Assembly (NCBI RefSeq): GCF_022803015.1
Contig: NZ_JAFKON010000009.1
Span: 104,908 to 168,907, forward strand
Source of the DNA: Arthrobacter humicola
GTDB taxonomy: Bacteria; Actinomycetota; Actinomycetes; Actinomycetales; Micrococcaceae
Length of the DNA: 64,000 bases
Reading direction: 5' to 3'
The notes beneath the pieces are model-generated. The model was not told the DNA's origin and did no database searches. It saw only the letters and a list, made by a program, of their open reading frames with translations. Shown one piece after another: positions 60,059-64,000 of the stretch; position 1 is the first letter of the stretch; every line of letters starts with the position of its first letter. The position numbers were made by a program, and so were the translations under genes.

Positions 60059-61147
60059 TTAGTAAAACTGCTGGCCCGTGCGCCGGGTGTAGACCTGGCG
60101 TGCGACGCGCTCCCCCGCCGTCATCCAGGCCTTGTACTTCAGCGGGCTCAGAACCTGGTCATAGCAGCCGACGAAGTCGGTCACGGTCTTGCTGAAGCTG
60201 GTCTTGAAGAGCCCCAGCCCATGGAACGGGTTCGACGTGTCCTTGAGCTTGTGGCTCGGCGGCGTGCCGCAGAAGTCGTATTCGGTGCAGCCGAGGTCCT
60301 TGACCTGGTTGATCGCGGTCCACTGCACGAGGTGCGAGTCACCGTACTGGCCACGCTTCTGCAGGGAGCCGCCGTCCTTGTACGTTCCCTTGCGGCCGTA
60401 GTTGATCACGAACGCGCCCACCGAGGGCACCCCGTTTTCGTACACGAAGAGCAGCCTGCCCTGGTCCCGGGCCAGGAAGTTGGTCCAGAACTGGCGGTAG
60501 TACTCGTACTCGCGCACCCGGACCTGGGACTTGGCTTCCACCGTGGTGGTCATCAGGGCATACATGGCCCGGAAGTTCTCTTCCGTGGGCTCGACGTTGT
60601 GGACTTCCACGCCCTCGCGGATGGCGCGGCGCACGGCGTTGCGGCCCCGGGAATGCAGGTTGCGCAGCAGCTGGTTTTCCTCGGGCGCAATATCGAGCAG
60701 CGCCGTGGAGTCGTTCGGCTGCAGGTTGTGGGTCTTGACCAGGCCGGCGCCCTCAAGGATCCGCGCGGCGTCGTCGGACAAGACAACATCCGGTTCGATC
60801 TTGATCGCGAAGACGCCCAGCTTGGCCCTTTTGACGAAGTCCGCGTTGGCCGCGACGATCCCGGGGATGTCCTCGACAGACGCCACGTCGGGTCCCTTGA
60901 TCAGGTACCAGAGCTTGCCGAGGACCGGAAAGGACTTCTCCAGGACCAGGTTGTAGCTCGTGTAATCGGCCGACTCGTACACCAGGTGCAAGGGCTTCCA
61001 GCCAAAGTGCTGTTTGACCTCGGCGAAGGCTTCCGATTGCAGGAGATTGCCGCCGTTGGGGTTCGCGGTGACGTGGGCATCCCAGTTGGCAATCTCTTCG
61101 GCAGAGGCAAAACGGGCAGTGAATTCTCGCAAGGGTGCGGTATCCAA
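60059..61147 (-). CDS. FemX/FemAB-family aminoacyltransferase
   Basis: A 362-residue protein of the Fem family, which adds amino acids from tRNA to the peptidoglycan side bridge. Signature regions: NLLQSEAFAEVKQHFGWKPL, LHSRGRNAVRRAIREGVEV, VRVREYEYYRQFWTNFLA, and YDFCGTPPSHKLKDTSNPFHGLGLFKTSF. Arthrobacters have cross-bridges of Ser/Ala/Thr, so this may be a bridge enzyme. The TTG start at 61147 is tentative; no Shine-Dalgarno is seen. Confidence 0.87.
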   Translation of the reverse strand: MDTAPLREFTARFASAEEIANWDAHVTANPNGGNLLQSEAFAEVKQHFGWKPLHLVYESADYTSYNLVLEKSFPVLGKLWYLIKGPDVASVEDIPGIVAANADFVKRAKLGVFAIKIEPDVVLSDDAARILEGAGLVKTHNLQPNDSTALLDIAPEENQLLRNLHSRGRNAVRRAIREGVEVHNVEPTEENFRAMYALMTTTVEAKSQVRVREYEYYRQFWTNFLARDQGRLLFVYENGVPSVGAFVINYGRKGTYKDGGSLQKRGQYGDSHLVQWTAINQVKDLGCTEYDFCGTPPSHKLKDTSNPFHGLGLFKTSFSKTVTDFVGCYDQVLSPLKYKAWMTAGERVARQVYTRRTGQQFY

Positions 61148-61246
61148 TCATTGCGGTACGAGCTTCGGCGGCATGCGGACATGCAGCCCCAAGTCTATCG
61201 GTCCGCACCCTGCCGCCGGTCCGGGTCAGGCGGTTACGCTGGTCTC

Positions 61247-61816
61247 ATGCAGGCTCAGCAACAACCGCTGGAAGGCCGTCCCGGGGCGCCCGGCGGCCAC
61301 TCTAAGGGCGCCGGAAGCGGCACGGGCGGCGGCTTCTCCCAGGTGGTCGCGCTGCTGCTGTTCCTCGGCGCGTCTGCGTTCGTTGCGGCCTTGGGCGGCC
61401 TGGCCACGGCCAACCACGTCAACGGCTGGTACGCCACCGCGGACAAGGCCCCGTGGTCCCCGCCGAACTGGGTTTTCGGGCCCGTCTGGACGGTCCTGTA
61501 CGCCGCCATGGCCGTCGCGGCGTGGCTGGTCTGGCGCAGCCGCGCCCCGGGGTCCAAAGCGGCCCTGACAGCCTACGGCGTGCAGTTGGGGCTGAACCTG
61601 CTCTGGACGCCGGTCTTCTTCGCCCTGTACCCGGCGCTCGGGACGCCGGCGCTGTGGATCGCGTTCGGGATCATCGTGGCTTTGGCCGTAGCCGTGGCCG
61701 TGACGGTGGTGCTCTTCGGACCGATCAGCCGGACGGCAGGACTGCTGATGCTGCCCTACCTGTCGTGGATCGTGTACGCATCCTCGCTGAACCTTTGGGC
61801 GGCACTGCACAACTGA
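61247..61816 (+). CDS. TspO/MBR family protein
   Basis: A 189-residue membrane protein with five TM helices after a 27-residue Gly-rich N-terminus. Family motifs are WYATADKAPWSPPNWVFGPVWTVLYAAMAVAAWLVWR (helices 1-2) and LGLNLLWTPVFFALYP (helix 4). TspO binds porphyrins and cholesterol-like ligands and is linked to stress. ATG 61247 follows TACGCT by 6 nt, a leaderless arrangement. Confidence 0.93.
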   Translation: MQAQQQPLEGRPGAPGGHSKGAGSGTGGGFSQVVALLLFLGASAFVAALGGLATANHVNGWYATADKAPWSPPNWVFGPVWTVLYAAMAVAAWLVWRSRAPGSKAALTAYGVQLGLNLLWTPVFFALYPALGTPALWIAFGIIVALAVAVAVTVVLFGPISRTAGLLMLPYLSWIVYASSLNLWAALHN

Positions 61817-61848
61817 TATGTAGGTGTTCTTGTCAATAGGGCAAGGGT

Positions 61849-61888
61849 GAGCGGTCCAGGGCTGGTTTGTCTTGGACCGCTCTTTTCG
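61849..61888 (+). terminator. Intrinsic terminator after tspO
   Basis: GAGCGGTCC pairs with GGACCGCTC around a 16-nt loop, followed by TTTTCG, 33 nt after the stop. Confidence 0.8.
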
Positions 61889-62115
61889 TATCCGTTCTTC
61901 GGCGTCGTCCGGTTGGCTGGCGCGTCATGTTCGACGAGGGAGCGCTGTCTGGCTGATATGCGCGGGTTGGTTACCGCAGGACGAGGTGTTCGGCTGGAGG
62001 GGTGCCGCTGGTCTAGGAATGTCGGGCGTCACCGGTGTTAGCCGGTTGTCCATAGTTGTGTCGCGGGTCTCCTCCACGCTGCCGGGCCTTGGGGTCGGGG
62101 CCGGGAACGGTACGT

Positions 62116-63222
62116 CTAGTCATCCGTCCATGGGTGTTCCTTTTGGACGGGGGCTGCCAGGGACCAGCACCAGCCGGCCAGTTCCCGGGCGATGGCGACG
62201 TTGGCGATGACCCGGCGTTTGTGACGGGTTTCGAACTGTTCCCACTTGTGGTGCAGCCGGTGGTTTCCCTGGTGGCCGCGGACCCGGGACGCTTCGTCGG
62301 CTGCATCCCAGCGGGAGCGCATGTCACGACTGGCATTGTTGTACGGGCGGCGGTGGTGCCAGGCGGCCTCGACCAGCAGACGGCGGGCATGGGTGTTCCC
62401 GGTCTTGGTGATCGCGCCCTGGGACCGGGACGCACCCGAGGAATGCTCCGAGGGGACCAGGCCCAGATACGCGCCGATGGTGGAGCCGGTGAAGCGGTTC
62501 CAGTCGCCGATCTCCACCGCGAGCCCGAAAGCGGTCAGCACCGAGACACCGCGCAGGCACATCAGGGCCCGCACCACCGGGGCATACGGTTCCGTTGCCG
62601 CCATCGCGGTGATCTTCGCATCCAAACGATTTCTGCGGTCCAGCGTCAGTTCCGCCATCTCCAGGCCGGCCTCGTATGCGGCTTGCAGGGCAGGGTCATC
62701 GAAATGTTGCCGGTGCAGCCAGGTGTGGTGGGCGTCGGTCCAGGCCTGGCCGCCGGAGTAGACCAGGCCGTGGCGCAGCAGAAGCTTGGAGACCCGGTGC
62801 CGTGCTCTCATCAGATCCGCCCGCACGTCCTCGCGGGCACGCACCAGATCCCGGGCGGCCTCCTGGGAAGGGCCCGGGACCCGCACCGGGGTGATTTGCC
62901 CGAGCAGGGCCAGCCGGGCGAGATGTTCGGCATCCCGGGCATCGGTTTTCACCCGGTCTCCGGGAGGGCGCTGGAGCTTCGACGGCGCCGCGACCACGCA
63001 TTCAATCCCTGCCGCATTCAGAAGCCGGGCAAGACCGAATCCGGTGGGTCCTGCTTCATAGACAACCAGGACCGGGCTTGGTAACCGGGCTACCCACTCG
63101 GCGATCCCGGCATCGTTGGCGGCCAGGCTCTGGCGCAGAATTTCGCCGGTTTCGTGGTCAATCGCGCAGCCCTTCACGCGGCGCGCATGCACATCCAAAC
63201 CGATGTAAGTACGCTTATTCAT
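62116..63222 (-). CDS. IS110-family transposase
   Basis: A 368-residue DEDD recombinase. The RuvC-like N-terminal domain shows the acidic residues in YIGLDVHARRVKG, VVYEAGPTGFGLARLL and KTDARDAEHLARL; the C-terminal Transposase_20 domain has IGDWNRFTGSTIGAYLGLVP and the Ser-containing SSGASRSQGAITKTGNTHARR. GGAGG lies 9 nt before ATG 63222. It appears intact and full length, so the element may be active. Confidence 0.95.
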   Translation of the reverse strand: MNKRTYIGLDVHARRVKGCAIDHETGEILRQSLAANDAGIAEWVARLPSPVLVVYEAGPTGFGLARLLNAAGIECVVAAPSKLQRPPGDRVKTDARDAEHLARLALLGQITPVRVPGPSQEAARDLVRAREDVRADLMRARHRVSKLLLRHGLVYSGGQAWTDAHHTWLHRQHFDDPALQAAYEAGLEMAELTLDRRNRLDAKITAMAATEPYAPVVRALMCLRGVSVLTAFGLAVEIGDWNRFTGSTIGAYLGLVPSEHSSGASRSQGAITKTGNTHARRLLVEAAWHHRRPYNNASRDMRSRWDAADEASRVRGHQGNHRLHHKWEQFETRHKRRVIANVAIARELAGWCWSLAAPVQKEHPWTDD

Positions 63223-63450
63223 GACTGGAACCTCCAGACGTTCAAATGTGGCTCTACCAGTCCACACCCCGCACCAGAATGCGGAACAGACCGTGGGCCG
63301 GCAATCCACGAATCTCTTTGAACCCGGGGTTCCAGTCCTACTTCAGGCAACCACCACACTTCATATTGTCTAGGGCCTGCACAGCTGCAGGCGCTAGTTG
63401 TAAGTTGCACAGCCGGAGCCGCCGGCCAGCGCCACGGCAGCCCCTGCCGG
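63223..63450 (-). ncRNA. Candidate bridge-RNA region of the IS110 element
   Basis: The 5' non-coding flank of the transposase gene holds a perfect 10-bp inverted repeat, GACTGGAACC (63223-63232) and GGTTCCAGTC (63328-63337), and several smaller stems, for example CACCCCGCACCAGAATGCGG. IS110-group elements encode a bridge RNA upstream of the transposase that guides target choice. The RNA's ends and loops cannot be set from this sequence alone. Confidence 0.4.
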
Positions 63451-63464
63451 CGGCGGTCAGCTTC

Positions 63465-64000
63465 CTAGCACTCCACGACGTTGACGGCGAGGCCGCCCAT
63501 TGCGGTTTCCTTGTATTTGGAGGACATGTCCTTGCCGGTCTCGCGCATGGTCACGATGACTTCGTCGAGGGAGACCCGGTGGGTGCCGTCGCCCCAGAGG
63601 GCCATTTTGGCGGCGTTGATGGCTTTCGCGGCGGCGATCGCGTTGCGTTCGATGCACGGGACCTGCACGAGCCCGCCGATCGGATCGCAGGTCAGGCCCA
63701 GGTTGTGTTCCATCGCGATTTCCGCGGCGTTTTCCACCTGCGCCGGTGTGCCGCCCATGACTTCGGCCAGGCCGGCGGCGGCCATCGAGGACGCGGAGCC
63801 CACCTCGCCCTGGCAGCCGACTTCCGCGCCGGAGATGGAGGCCTGCTCCTTGTAGAGCACCCCGATCGCGGCCGCGGTCAGCAGGAACTTGACCACCACG
63901 TCGTCCCGGTCGGCCTGGGTGGCCTGGTCCATGCCGGGGACGAAGTGCAGCGCGTAGTAGAGCACGGCCGGGATGATCCCGGCGGCGCCGTTGGTGGGGG
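63465..64000 (-). CDS. sdaA: L-serine ammonia-lyase, iron-sulfur type, C-terminal part (cut by window edge)
   Basis: SdaA deaminates L-serine to pyruvate with a [4Fe-4S] cluster. The visible 178 residues include PTNGAAGIIPAVLYYALHF at the edge, the cluster ligand regions GAEVGCQGEVGSASSMA and LTCDPIGGLVQVPCIERNA, and a third Cys at the very C-terminus (VNVVEC), as in single-chain SdaA. The N-terminal part is beyond the window. Confidence 0.95.
   Translation of the reverse strand, partial: PTNGAAGIIPAVLYYALHFVPGMDQATQADRDDVVVKFLLTAAAIGVLYKEQASISGAEVGCQGEVGSASSMAAAGLAEVMGGTPAQVENAAEIAMEHNLGLTCDPIGGLVQVPCIERNAIAAAKAINAAKMALWGDGTHRVSLDEVIVTMRETGKDMSSKYKETAMGGLAVNVVEC

Larger units (their letters stand above)
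61890..63450 (-). mobile_element. IS110-family insertion sequence (ends approximate)
   Basis: The element consists of one DEDD transposase gene and non-coding flanks of about 230 bp on each side, between tspO and sdaA. IS110 elements have no long terminal inverted repeats and usually make no target duplication, and I found none, so the ends are not fixed. Confidence 0.6.

Noticed and set aside
61817..63464. Terminal inverted repeats or target duplication around the IS110 gene
   Set aside because: I looked for matching ends on both flanks and found none, as expected for this family; ends are therefore left approximate.

Overview
The window is 64 kb of high-GC DNA. Gene content and style point to an actinobacterium of the Micrococcaceae, probably Arthrobacter or a close relative. 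Evidence: GTG/TTG starts, many 4-nt start/stop overlaps, several leaderless starts, an XPB helicase pair, a WXG100 protein, DUF3027/DUF3263/DUF6457/DUF6314 genes, and c-di-AMP riboswitches in front of cell-wall hydrolases. The genus is an inference; the window holds no rRNA.

Layout. 0-2.9 kb: myo-inositol catabolism on the minus strand (iolC, an aldolase-like gene, the 5' part of iolD) preceded by a tautomerase; both promoter regions carry IolR-like operator motifs. 3-6.3 kb: an ArsR/AHSA1 pair and sucCD. 6.6-9.2 kb: PcrA helicase. 9.2-16.0 kb: an accessory-looking stretch in which a two-gene SWIM zinc-finger/DUF6493 module, a phosphatase and a membrane protein are interleaved with non-coding repeats sharing a GGGACATG(T/C)CC core, including a four-unit 61-bp tandem array. 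16.0-17.4 kb: a TPR protein divergent from a 49-residue exported peptide. 17.5-20.1 kb: a GGDEF-EAL/DUF7793-like/membrane operon. 21.1-28.4 kb: tRNA-Arg(CCU) abutting a DUF6314 gene, NUDIX, an ABC-F/ABC exporter pair with a coupled leader ORF, and an HTH gene with two duplicated 7-TM genes. 28.7-35.3 kb: alpha-mannosidase and molybdenum cofactor genes (fdhD, moeA, DUF6457, mobA). 35.4-38.6 kb: HNH nuclease and two cell-wall peptidases, each behind a c-di-AMP riboswitch. 38.7-48 kb: DtxR/IdeR regulator, serC, an MFS transporter, cold-shock/DUF3027 pair, XPB helicase pair. 48-56.5 kb: two-component system, WXG100 protein, RNase HI fusion, groEL with two CIRCE operators, cold-shock gene, a lipoprotein with a frameshifted tail, LytR_C and DUF3263 genes. 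56.6-61.8 kb: Ung, siderophore-interacting protein with an IdeR-like box, ThrE, FemX-like and TspO proteins. 62.1-64 kb: an IS110-family element and the 3' part of sdaA.

How genes work together. Likely functional groups are the inositol regulon, Mo-cofactor synthesis, cell-wall turnover under c-di-AMP control (two hydrolases), iron control (DtxR-type regulator plus a siderophore reductase with a matching operator) and heat shock (HrcA/CIRCE). The candidates most worth attention as undescribed systems are the TPR/exported-peptide pair, the SWIM-DUF6493 module bracketed by repeats, the HTH/duplicated 7-TM operon, the ABC-F leader ORF and the riboswitch-embedded Shine-Dalgarno sites.
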